From contig CM073201.1 of the NCBI GenBank assembly GCA_037042915.1, positions 1,860,001-1,924,000 of the forward strand: 64,000 nucleotides of DNA, read 5' to 3'. Shown here piece after piece: positions 9,722 through 19,756 of the stretch (positions are counted from its first letter, which is position 1; every line of letters starts with the position of its first letter). The notes below the pieces were generated by a model, which worked only from the letters and a program-made list of their open reading frames with translations, did no database searches and was not told the DNA's origin. This stretch comes from Auricularia sp. M13 (lineage: Eukaryota; Basidiomycota; Agaricomycetes; Auriculariales; Auriculariaceae). The position numbers and the translations under genes were made by a program.

Positions 9722-12700
9722 TCATTGCACGTAAAGCGTCACCTGCGGTGACTCGAACGCCAGTTGTACGTCCTCGTTCGATGCGAGAGATACCATGTCG
9801 CCGTCTTCGTCGCGGTACCGAACGCGCAAGGGCTGGTCTTCCCTCCGTGGTCCGCACAACCGAATCTTCTTGCCCACTTTCTCGAGCAAGTCTTCAAACT
9901 CGGTCGCCTTCGGCACGGAGATCACAAACAGATCCTCGCCGTAGTGTACCTTGACTTTCACCGGGGGCGACAGCGGGAAGGCGGGAGTGCCACTCCGCGA
10001 GCCAGAGCCGTTGAAGATCTGCGACCGCTGCTGGCGCAGATGGGATCCGGAGTCATTCGAGCCGTATGGCGTAATGGGCGACATGGTTTGCGGCGGCGAG
10101 TAATCCGAACTGCCCGCGCCGGTGCTCTGGCTCGACCCGCTGCCACGCTTGTTGCCCTGGCTGCTCGGGTCGTACGCGCTGTCGAGCCCATTCTGGCCGC
10201 GCGACCATGTCGCGCTGCCGTTTGGCAGTGGCGGTGGCGTCTGCTTCGGGTTGAACGACGGGTGGCTCGGCTGGCTTGCACTCCGCGACCGTGTCAAAGG
10301 GGGCGTGCCGGCGGTATTGGTCAGCGACGGCGAGGACGATCCCGCGCTGGTGCTTGCTTGCGACGGATACCGCGCCAGAGGCTGTTGCTCCTGGCCGTAC
10401 TCGTTCCGCAGCCGCGTCGAGCTGAACTGGCTGCGCAATTGCGGCCGAGCACCGTTGCCAAAGCTCTGGTCAGATCCATTGCTCGCGCTGCTCATCACAG
10501 ACACCCCGCGTGGAATGCCTGGGCGGCCGCCAGGAGGCGTGGGGAGCGCACCGGCAGGTGGAGGAGCCAATGGTGCAGGCACGCGAGTCCATTCGCGCAG
10601 CGTCTGGCCATTCGCGTCCTCTGTCCGCGCGCGCGCCCGCTCATAACCAGGTGCCGGGTCGCGCTCAGGAGGCATGCTCTTGGTTGCGATTCCTCGGCGA
10701 CCCAACGTCGTTGGTGTGCCGCGGCCGGAATTCGAATACTGCGAGTGCGCGTAGCCGCCGTAATCCGAATCACCTTCGTCGTCCTCGAAGCCGCCGTTGA
10801 CACTGCTATTTCTCGATCCCATCGCATATGCATGCTGCGGATAGTAGCCTCCAACGGGCACCGAGGGTGCGTCGTCGTACGCAACAGACCGATACCGGCC
10901 GCCAGATGACGGCGGGCCGTTTGGCATGCCATTGGGTGGGCCGGGATATGGGGGCAGCGAAGATACGCTTGACTGCGAAGACGACGCGACCGAGTACGTC
11001 TTCTCGTGGTGCGGGCCCGTCGGGTGCATAGGCGGCATTGCAGGGTTGGTGCTGTTCGAGGGCCGGCCCAGCTGCATGAGCGCCGCCTTCTCGGCCTTCT
11101 CGCTTGCGCGCTTGGCTTGAATGTCGTGAATGAGGCGGTTGATCGCGTTCTCCCACAGCCGCAGCTGCTCTTCCTTCGCGCAGCGCAGCGTGAAATGCTC
11201 CTGGTCATCATCGCCCTTCCAGTGAACATGCAACAGCCAGACTCCTGCACATCACATGTGCATTAGTATTAGTCCGTTTCGATCAAGTGCAAGCAAAGCA
11301 GCGCTGGGGGAACGCACCAGGTGTGATCTGTGGCTTCGCGCCAGTAACGTTGTTCAAGAAGATGCGTCCCTTGAGCAAGAGCGGTGTCGTGCGCTTGCGC
11401 GCAACGGTTTGCGCTCCGCTCATATTGGGTGTTTGCGGCGCATTACCCTGCTTCTTCAGCAAGCTCGGGCTCTTGCCACCCTTGCCGCGAGGGCCGCCTG
11501 ATGCGACGGCCTCCTTGCAGCAGAGAATGATTTTCTCAAACAGGAACACATGGTACTCGCGGTCAACGTCCGACTTGGTGACGGTGAAGACATCGTCGAG
11601 CAGGAGCTCGCCGAAGTTGCTGAGGTGATGGCCCTTCCAGTCCTCGACACGACCCTCAAGGGCCTTGACGGTCTGGCGGTTCTCGGTGCGGCGTTCGGCC
11701 TCGTTGATCTTGTCGGCGATGCGTTTGACGCTCACTAAGCCAGTTCGTAGCTCATCCAGATAAGGATAATCCGAGCCTTGCGATGCCTTGATGAGCGCCT
11801 AATAAAGAAGCGTTGAATTCCATGTGTACGACCCTCGGGCGGAACAGAGCGGGACAAAACAGACGTACCTCGAGCAGAAGGGGGTACTTGCATATTCTCT
11901 GGACGGGCTTGATCAAGAACATAGGAAGCTCGCTGGTCGAGATAACGGCCGTGAAACCCTGTTGTGTGGGCACCTCATCAGCCTTTTTCTTCCGCGGATT
12001 CTCGAGCCAGAATGGCCATCGCAGGCAATAGCGCGAGAAGGCGCGCGTGGCAACTGGCGGATGGCCGGGTTGCCACGCGAGCCGGCATGGGCTAAGCCAA
12101 CGCAATCCGATGTCGCACACGCACCTGCAAAGTGGAGCCCTCGTTGAGGACGATGTCGGCGGCATTGGAGTAGTGTGCACAGTAGGGCTCGTAGACTTGG
12201 AAGCCTTCCTCCTGAAATGGGGTGTCGGGCATTAGCGGAAATGAAATGCGGTTGTTGTACTCGACCGCTCGTCGCACAAGAAAGCGTACGGATTGAGCGA
12301 GGGCGAGAACAATGAAGATGGACGAACGTTGTCGGAGAAGAGCCGGCCCCACTGCTGTTGCGGCCAAGGCTGCTCAGCAACCTGTTCCATGTTGATGAGG
12401 AAGCGCTGCTGGAAGTCGAGGAGGGCCGAGAGGTTGGGGAACATGCGGTGGAGGGTGTCGCGGTCTATGATACCGCGCGTTGCGAGTTCGTTTGCGAATT
12501 GCTAGGAAGGGATTCAGGAACGCGGACAGCTAAGCGAGAGCGAGAAGCTGGGCAAAATTACCTGCATGATTTCGAGATCGCCGACGTATTTTCGCTCTGT
12601 GACAAGGATCTCGTTGATAATGTTTTTGCGCTCTGCTTCGCGGGCGGTGGGCGGGACAGAGGGCGGGGAAGCGATCGAGTCAGCACGCGGGCGACCTGCG

Positions 12701-13351
12701 CCGCCGGGCGACTCGAGTGCGGAGGGGGCGTGGGCGGGATTTCCTCCATAAAGACATGTTGTGGCAGACGATCTACGAGGGCTGTGACGGTGCGGATGAC
12801 CTGTCGGAACAGTGAGCGGGCGGTGCTGGCAGGCTGATGCCTGAGCAGGGACTGGCCTTGACGAAGCCGTTCGTGTTGCGCTCGTCGTTGATGAGGTCCC
12901 TGATCTCGAACCCGACGTCGCCCTCGTCCCAGTCGCCGGCCTTCTGGAGCTGGATGATGTTGTTGACGAAGAGCGCCGTGGCCCGCTGGCGGGTCTTGCG
13001 GTCGTTTATGTTGATGTCGTCCGGGTCGGTGTTGATCTCGATGCGCTGTGGGCCGGGCAGCAGGTTGAAGAGGAAGCAGAGCGGGACGCCGAGCGCCAGA
13101 CAGTCCCACAGGTGCGAGACCGGGTCTGTCGACTGGCGCGAGCGGGCCTGGGAGGCGACGGAGAGATACGGCGCGAAGTCGTGCACGCGCAGGAGCCGCT
13201 CGCGCAGCTGGGAGCACTGCTGGTAGAGCGAGGTGGCCTGCTGGGCGGACTTGTTCAGGGCGCTGGACGCGGCGAGCGGTATGTCGATCTGGAGCACGCC
13301 GCCCGCGGAGGCGACGGACTTTTTCCGCGCGGCTATCGCAGCATTGGCCAT
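9722..13351 (-). CDS. CDC24: Cdc24-type Rho/Cdc42 guanine nucleotide exchange factor
   Basis: Cdc24 activates Cdc42 at sites of polarised growth. Reading the minus strand from MANAAIAARKK at 13351, the order is: a CDC24 calponin-like N-terminal domain (CSQLRERLLRVHDFAPYL ... VSHLWDCLALGVPLCFLFNLL); a linker; the DH catalytic domain beginning RKNIINEILVTERKYVGDLEIMQ (12540-12610) and including LIKPVQRICKYPLLLE (around 11880-11935); a PH domain (RREYHVFLFEKIILCCKEA at about 11530, then WLLHVHWKGDDDQEHFTLRC around 11190); a long S/P/G-rich disordered region; and a C-terminal PB1 domain (VKVKVHYGEDLFVISVPK ... VRYRDEDGDMVSLASNEDVQLAF, 9725-9960). PB1 normally binds the scaffold Bem1. The frame change near 12740 is compatible with a 43-nt intron. 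All hallmark domains are present, so identity is very secure. Confidence 0.95.
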
Positions 13352-13740
13352 GGGGCTGGGGCCGGAGGTCGAGGAGGTCGGCGGTGGCGAGAACAGCTTG
13401 TGCGAGTGCGGAGGGTGTGGGAAGGAGCAGTGGCGGGGCTTGAAGTTCACTCCAGTTCTGGCTCTACGATGACAATAAATTCTTATTATCCTACTGTGCA
13501 TTACTACTGTATAATAACTACTCTATAATAACCCCCTCTGGACATCGCCCAGTATGAGTAACATCCCAGCGCGCCCCCCCGTCGCCGTCGCCGTCGCCAA
13601 CGAAACCAACCCCGCCCCTCCCTCCATGGCCGCATCCGGCCGTCCGCGGAGGCTATCGCCCTCGGCCGTCGTGTTTGGTTCCGCGCGCGCGTCCTGAGGC
13701 TTGTCCGGGGGCCCTCGCCCGCCGCAGAGTGAGAGTCCCA
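13352..13740. promoter_or_regulatory. Divergent promoter region CDC24 / BRCT-Myb gene
   Basis: This region between two divergently transcribed genes contains an AT-rich, TATA-like stretch around 13480-13535 (repeated ataata motifs). An alternative upstream ATG at 13554 for the rightward gene opens a P/A-rich reading frame that I could not join in frame to the BRCT exon. Confidence 0.45.
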
Positions 13741-16700
13741 ATGGTACCCCAGCCCCCAGAACAGCCGTCTTCCGACGACTCCCTCTTCACCCACCCGCTC
13801 TTCGGCACTCCGCTCGCCATCTACGTCGACAGCCACGTCCAGTCCAGAGACTATGTCGTCGACACCATTGCCGTCCGTGACCCCCCGTGCTCGCTGTCCG
13901 CCCCGCTGAGCACGCCCCCAGAAGCACGGCGGCGTCGTCTCCACTACCTATTCCAACGCCGTCTTCATTCTCGGTGCGCCCCTCAGCCTGCACTGCACAC
14001 AGCCCAGCTGACCCGCACCCAGCCAACCCGCTCACGGATTCGGCACAGAGTCTCTGCCGCGAGCTTGCCTCCAAGCGCGACAAGGCCGTTCTCGACGCTC
14101 GCTGGCTGACAGAATGCATCAAGGCCGGCCGTCTACTCTCCTACCGCCAGAACTGGGCGGGCTGCAAGCTGGCCTCCGTCCGGGAGGTGCAGCGGTGAGC
14201 ACCTTTTGCATTTTATCTTCATTTAATTTAATTCCGCGCCACATTCTCTTCTGACGCATTATCGCAGGTACGAACATCAGCAACAGCAGCAAAGAGGTCC
14301 TCCTCGACAGCAGCTTCAAGAACGCAGTAGTCCCCGCCAACCACCTGCTCCGCCACACGCGCCGTCGCAGCCTTCGTCTCGTGTCCGCTTGCCACCGCCC
14401 CAGCAACCCCCCGTGCACCCCCCACAGCTCGTTCACGCGCAGTATGCAATACAACAGGAACAGCAACAGCAGCAAATTTCTCAGTCGTATATTCAGCATC
14501 CTCCGCAGCGACAGCCGACGCAATGGACAGAGAACACAGGCATCCCGCCCATGGCCACTCATCTGCGCCAGCCCATTCTGCCTCAGATCATAAACCTCCC
14601 CCGCAACGAATTCTGGGACCGTCCTGCCCAGCCAGCGCACATGACGCAAGCACAGGCGTACGCAATCCCGGCGAACACGCAGGTCCAACAGCAGCCTCAC
14701 CCACATGCCCAACACTATTCGCATCAACCGCCGGCTGGACATCACTACGCTCAGTCAGCTCAGCCGCAGTTCCAACAACACCAGCAGCAGCAGCAGCAGC
14801 AGCATCACCAAGAACAACAGCACTATGCATACGACTACAGGGATCCTGACTGGGAGCCCCATCATACCCAGCCGCAAGGTTACTACCAACAGGAGGTCCA
14901 AGTGAGTGCTGAATCTACACTGAGCGCCTCTCTGCACGCGCCCCTTTCCCATCCCGTTGTCCCGTCATCCGGCGCCAGCATCGATCAATTTTGCACCGGA
15001 GCTCACGTTTTGGCTTCATGATCGACGTCCGCTGCCATCCCTGGACACCTTTGTCAACCCCGTTTCCTTCCTCTTGCACAGTTCCTCCTGCCACCCCCTA
15101 TTCCGACGGTCTCGCCGTGTTCCCCGCATAGTGTCGTGTTATCTTTCCCATTACCAACCCTACCTGTTCTCAATCCTCTAATTGCCGTGCTGACTGACAT
15201 ATGTGACCGCAGTATGCAGGAACTGCTGCACAGGCCAGCCATGCCCCGGAACAGTCGTATCTGCAACAGCACACCGCGCCGCCCGCTCCTCCGCCGCCTC
15301 CCCCTCCTCCGCCGCCACCCCCGCCGCCGGTACCGGTAACGGTACCGGTGCCGCCCGGGGCGGCGATGGACATGGATGACGACGAGCATGACGAGCCGCC
15401 AATGATGGATGAGGACGAGGACGACGAGGACGATGTCGGGCCGCCGGAGGATGACGAGGTTGAAGACCAGGACGAGCCTCTACCAATGGAAGACGAGCCG
15501 CCGCGCCGGGTCAGCGAGGAACGCATTGCGCTGCCGCCACCACCGCCGCCACCGCCTCCTCCGCAACTGCAACAACCGCAGGACGGTCCAGTTACGGTCG
15601 ATCCTGAAGTGGAAGAAGCGCAGCCACTGGCAGGCAAGAAGCGCAAGCGGCCAAAGTCTGCTGCCGCGAAGCAGCGGCGCGCAGTGCGTCCGCATGCCAA
15701 TGACGTTGCGGCTTGTCTATTGCTCATGCGCATTTCATTCTGTAGGAATCTCCGCAGGATACTGCGAAATTGATTGCTCCCCGCGCGCCGGATGCCCGCT
15801 CGCCGACGCCGCCGACACAGGTGCTCAAGTCGTCATTCGGTGGGAACCATTTCACCGACGCGGACGTCGAGTATTTGCACAAGTACATGCAGTACTGCCA
15901 GGATCAGGGGCTGCCGCTGAGTTTGCGCGAGATATGCGAGAAGGTGGCTCAGAGAGCCCCTCACCATTCGTAAGCGCTTTGCGTTGTGTTTCCCCTGATC
16001 ATCGGCGTGCTAAAGGCGTTCCGTTCCCGTTTTACCAGGTTCTACAGCTGGCGCAGGTATTGCAACAAGCATCACATCCGGCTCGGCGCATACGCGATGA
16101 ACGTCCCACCCTCAGGCCGTCGTGACGCAGATCGTGAGCCTGACGATGACCGGAGAGACCGTGAGCGCGATCTCGACGAGGAGTATGACGAACTCGACCC
16201 TAGCCGCGACCGCTCCGGCGAGCCTGACGCGCCGATGCCGATGCCAGGGCCAGCGGCGCCGCCCGCCCCGTTCCGCGAGAGCGAGTATCGCCCCGCGCCG
16301 CCCCCGCCGCCCCATGCGGCGCGCTCGCCGTCGCCACCGCGCCAGCTGTACCGCAGCACGACGGGCAAGGGCGTCGCTTTCACAGACGAGGATGTGACCT
16401 TCCTCGTCGAGTACCTGGCTTATCGACGCAAGCGTGCCCTGGAGCAGGACGGCGCCGAGCTTGACATGGTGTCGTTCTGGAAGGATCTCGCCGTGAAGGC
16501 ACCGCACCATAGTCGCGCGTCGTGGATGAAGTATTGGAGACGTCACAAGCATGAGATCGAACCTTCCGCAGACGACGAACCTCTGCCAGAGCGTCCGGCC
16601 AAGAAGATGCGGTACAGCAGGGACGACGATATCCTTCTCGCTGAACACTTTGTTACGCAAAGAGACGGCACGAGCGACCAGATCTTTCAGACCTTTGCTC

Positions 16701-16866
16701 GTTTAGTGAGTGTTCTCTTTATTCCTGCTGTCGGCGTCTCATGACTCGGCCTGCCGTGCAGCATCCACATCATCCGTGGAAGGGGTGGCAGGAACACCAT
16801 CGTATACACAAGGCCAAGATTGAGGCCCTGACGGATCGTCTCAAGAAGGGGGAAACATTGGATTAG
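13741..16866 (+). CDS. BRCT protein with Rap1-type Myb repeats (possible telomere-binding Rap1 homologue)
   Basis: Exon 1 (13741-13872) starts a BRCT domain: THPLFGTPLAIYVDSHVQ, then after an intron KHGGVVSTTYSNAVFIL, then LDARWLTECIKAGRLLSYRQNW (around 14095-14155), the usual BRCT tryptophan segment. A long Q-rich stretch (14270-14900), a run of prolines (about 15290-15345), an acidic block (15365-15500) and a basic KKRKRPKSAAAKQRR motif (likely NLS) follow. Three Myb-like units then appear: FTDADVEYLHKYMQY...APHHSFYSWRRYCNKH, FTDEDVTFLVEYLAY...APHHSRASWMKYWRRH and YSRDDDILLAEHF...HPHHPWKGWQEHHRIH. The PHH...W spacing matches the Rap1 Myb family. BRCT plus Rap1 Myb is the architecture of fungal Rap1, a shelterin component at telomeres; I did not see a clear C-terminal RCT domain. 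The start is uncertain (13554 is possible). The last exon ends at 16866. Confidence 0.8.
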
Positions 16867-17102
16867 ACCTCGCTATCGCGCTGTGGATGCGTAATTTATT
16901 CTGTCGCATTGTAGAAAAATTGTTGTTACATTATATCTTGTCTGTATAGTGGATAATTACTGTTTACTCGAGTCGAGCTGGCGTATTACGGCCCCAGCAC
17001 TGGCTCATTCATTGAAGACCGTGCAGGCAAAGGCAGGTGTAATAATTCCGTCCGGGGGTCACATTCCTAATTAAAAGGCCTGGACTACTAAAATATTTGA
17101 CT
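16867..17102. other. 3' flank of BRCT-Myb gene
   Basis: This AT-rich sequence follows the stop codon, probably 3' UTR and spacer, up to the left arm of the foldback element. No gene is seen. Confidence 0.5.
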
Positions 17103-17532
17103 GCACTGCTGGGAACCATGATTTTTCCGAGCTCATGGGATAGGTCACATTTTGCAAGGCTTGGAAAACTCTGTTCAAAATTTTACATTGTGCGAAGCCA
17201 CAACCATTTGGGCCCTTACCGATGGCAAAAGTTCAGATTTTCCGAAACTCGGAGAATTGACCTGGATTGTCCGAATCAGGTACAACATTGAATTTTGCGA
17301 ACCGTAAAAGCCGCCTGAGCCGGAATTTTGCGAACACAAACATCCTGTTATGTCCGACGCCGGGAAAATCCCGCGGGCTTCTCCGAGTTTCGGAAAATTT
17401 GAACTGCTGCCATCAGTAAGAGCCCAAATGGTTGTGGCTTTGAAAAATGTGGAATCTTGAACAGAGTTTTCCAAGCCTTGCAAAATTTGACCTATTCCAT
17501 GAGCTCGGAAAAATCATGGTTCCCAGCAGTGC
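17103..17532. mobile_element. Foldback / MITE-like element with 154-bp inverted arms
   Basis: The left arm 17103-17256 and right arm 17379-17532 are inverted copies of equal length (154 bp). Hand alignment gives 13 mismatches and no gaps, so about 92% identity. The outermost 15 bases, GCACTGCTGGGAACC, match perfectly. The central loop is 122 bp (17257-17378). The element has no coding capacity. I could not identify a clear target-site duplication. Possible natures: non-autonomous DNA transposon (MITE), foldback element, or a hairpin locus producing small RNAs. Confidence 0.8.
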
Positions 17533-18241
17533 TGGCGATACAGTCTACCTCGCTATTCCCGGCTTCAGGCTTCAGGGACGCTGATAAGAAGGGCGACGAA
17601 GCTCCGGTATATCCCGGGGTGATCGACTTTGCCACTGTACGAAACCAGGATATTGGCACGCCTTCTCTTGTACGAGAATTATACAGGCACATTGCACATA
17701 GATGGACGTGATAATATTATTGAAGTACGTGCATTCGCTTTTGGTCATCCTCAGCGGCGAAGTCATCAATTCCTTCGACGGTGACTTCTCCCAGGGAAGT
17801 TGGAACGACTAGCCAGTAAGTACACTCCTCCGATGCGGAGTTAATGAACTCTATTGGAACGTAATGTCTTGTTCGTCGTACTATTAGCAGCGCTGCGTGG
17901 CTATTTCTGCCTCTCGAAACTGCCAAATGATCTGGCGCGCTGGCTGGGGTCCCACCAACCGCAGGCGGAACGTATCAAAGGCTGGAACAGCACCGCGCTC
18001 CTGAAGAAATCTGACCTGATGCCATCCGTCTCGTGGTTGGAATCGGCTGCTTGGCCCGCACCTCCCGGAGCCGTGGTACAGCACCGCCAGCAGAGCAGTG
18101 TTGTTGGCTGGATCCTGTATTAGTGCAAGCGAGGCCCCACAGCGCAGCCATTGGAGGAGACGATCGACCTGGAGATGCGCGTCGATAAGATATGCCACGG
18201 CTCAGGCCGAGTTTGCCGCCAGCTCATTACGCCCAACCGCG
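17533..18241. other. Intergenic, upstream of PhyH gene
   Basis: This stretch carries open frames of about 90-100 codons on both strands (for example 17854-18123 plus and 17884-18198 minus) that lack recognisable motifs. It probably contains the promoter of the dioxygenase gene. A small direct repeat GGCTTCAGGCTTCAGG occurs near 17560. Confidence 0.45.
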
Positions 18242-19692
18242 ATGTCCGTCCTCTCGCAAGAGCAAATCGACCGATTCCATCGGGATGGGTACCTGGTACT
18301 GCCCCATTTTCTATCAGGCGAAGAGGTAGACGCGCTTCTGTCGCGCTCGAAGGTGGGCGGTGCTTTCCTGAGCAGAATCGCATCCGCTCATACATACCTT
18401 TGGTAGGCTCTACTTGAAGAGTTTAGCCTCGAAGGCCACCCTATGGTCAGCGCCTAGGATAGCACAATCAGTGTCTCCGATCTCAACTGCACGCACGCAT
18501 AGACCAAATTTGAGACAGGAGGACCCGAAAGCAAACATGTCGGCGACGAGGCAAGTTGCGATGTCCTGGCGCGCAATGCGACTTCTGACTCGTCCTTAGT
18601 ATTTCCTGACCAGCGGGGATAAGATTCGCTTTTTTCTCGAGGAAGACGCCGTGACCGACGGGAAACTAAACCGCCCAAAGGAACAGGTACGCACGGCATG
18701 CCACGTCCAGTAGCCGTATGTGCTTAGCTGCGTGAATGCGCTCAGGCCGTGAACAAGATTGGGCACGGTATGAAGTGGCCTTCAATAATCTGTCTCGAGG
18801 GCTGATCTCTATTCCAGCACTGCACGAGCTGGACCCTGTCTTCAAAGGTGTCACCTTAGAGAACCCGAAGCTACAAACACTGGCTAGGCAGCTGCGGTTC
18901 CATGAAGATCCCAGGGGTATGCCTGCTGGCACACGGGCGACTGCTTCCTAACGAATCGTCAGTGTTGCAGTCTATGGTCATATGCAAGCAAGCGTCTATC
19001 GGAGGGGCTGTCCCGCCACACAATGATTCGTAAGTGTAAGGACCACTGGCACGCGTTCTACGCGGGACTGACCGTTTGTTGTAAGGACATTCCTTGTGAG
19101 TGAAGAAACTGCACGGAGGAAGACATCGATGGTTTACCACCGCTCTTAGTACACGGATCCGCCTTCTGCGCTTGGCTTCTGGTGCGCGGACATGTGCTTG
19201 ACGCTCGGATGCGATGACTGAGTGCCACTGATAGGTTTGCTTTGGAAGATTGTACACCAACAAACGGAGCGCTTTCTTTTCTGCCTGGCTCCCACAAAAC
19301 CACAAAGGTCACAAAACGGTTCGTTCGGCTACCGGAGGGTGGCACTGACTTCCAGACGCTCGTGGAGGAGGATGTTCCAGAGTCCACGGATACCGATGGC
19401 TACGTGCTGGAAGCCTGCCCTGCCGGTTTGTTGAGGTCGCCCACCTTGTATATCGCTCATTCATCTCAGGTTCGCTTGTTCTGATCCATGGGAGTGTCTT
19501 GAACAAATCCGAGAAGAATACCAGTTCCAAAACCAGGTGAGCCGGTCATTCCTGTGATCAGAATGAGCGCCTGAGCGCCGAAGGTTTGCATACACGTTCC
19601 ACATGATTGAGGGCAAGGCTACATATGACGAGCGGAATTGGCTGCAACCGACAGCGGACATGCCATTTTCACGCCTTTTCCAGGCAAACTAA
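18242..19692 (+). CDS. Phytanoyl-CoA dioxygenase family protein (PHYHD1-like)
   Basis: This is a predicted Fe(II)/2-oxoglutarate oxygenase. The start MSVLSQEQIDRFHRDGYLVLPHFL is typical. After splicing the protein continues EFSLEGHPM-TKFETGGPESKHVGDE-YFLTSGDKIRFFLEEDAV, INKIGH-type and HELDPVFK blocks, then TLARQLRF, and ends RNWLQPTADMPFSRLFQAN. This follows human PHYHD1 block by block. The proximal metal motif HND (HxD; codons 19019-19027) is intact. The distal ligand, expected in a V-H-K-S context as in PHYHD1, reads V-L-N-K-S (AAC at 19502-19504), so the third iron ligand appears replaced by Asn. One intron (18551-18599) uses a GC donor. Length, about 300 residues, fits the family. Substrate unknown; activity doubtful without the distal His. 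Confidence 0.85.
18551..18599 (+). other. GC-AG intron in PhyH gene
   Basis: Removing 18551-18599 joins HVGDE to YFLTSGDKIRFF in frame, as the family requires. The donor is gcaagt and the acceptor ccttag, so this is a non-canonical GC-AG intron with an otherwise strong donor consensus. Confidence 0.8.
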
Positions 19693-19756
19693 TGCCGAAT
19701 GTATTTCTTCCTTGAAGATTGTACCATGGGCCTTTTCTTGTTCCAGCACCTGTTCA

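Noticed and set aside
9764-10909. Long plus-strand frame (381 codons) opposite CDC24
   Set aside because: Arg/Ala-rich shadow of the disordered S/P/G-rich part of Cdc24. The coding strand is settled by the DH, PH and PB1 domains.
12558-13217. Second minus-strand frame overlapping the CDC24 N-terminal exons (RAAPARARLRAVSLRR...)
   Set aside because: It is an Arg/Pro-rich shadow through the first exon. Only its later part (VIRTVTALVDRLPQH) is a true CDC24 exon, reached by splicing.
17854-18198. Opposite-strand open frames of about 90-105 codons upstream of the PhyH gene
   Set aside because: They are mutual shadows, with no recognised family. They lie in a likely promoter and their codon pattern does not single either one out.
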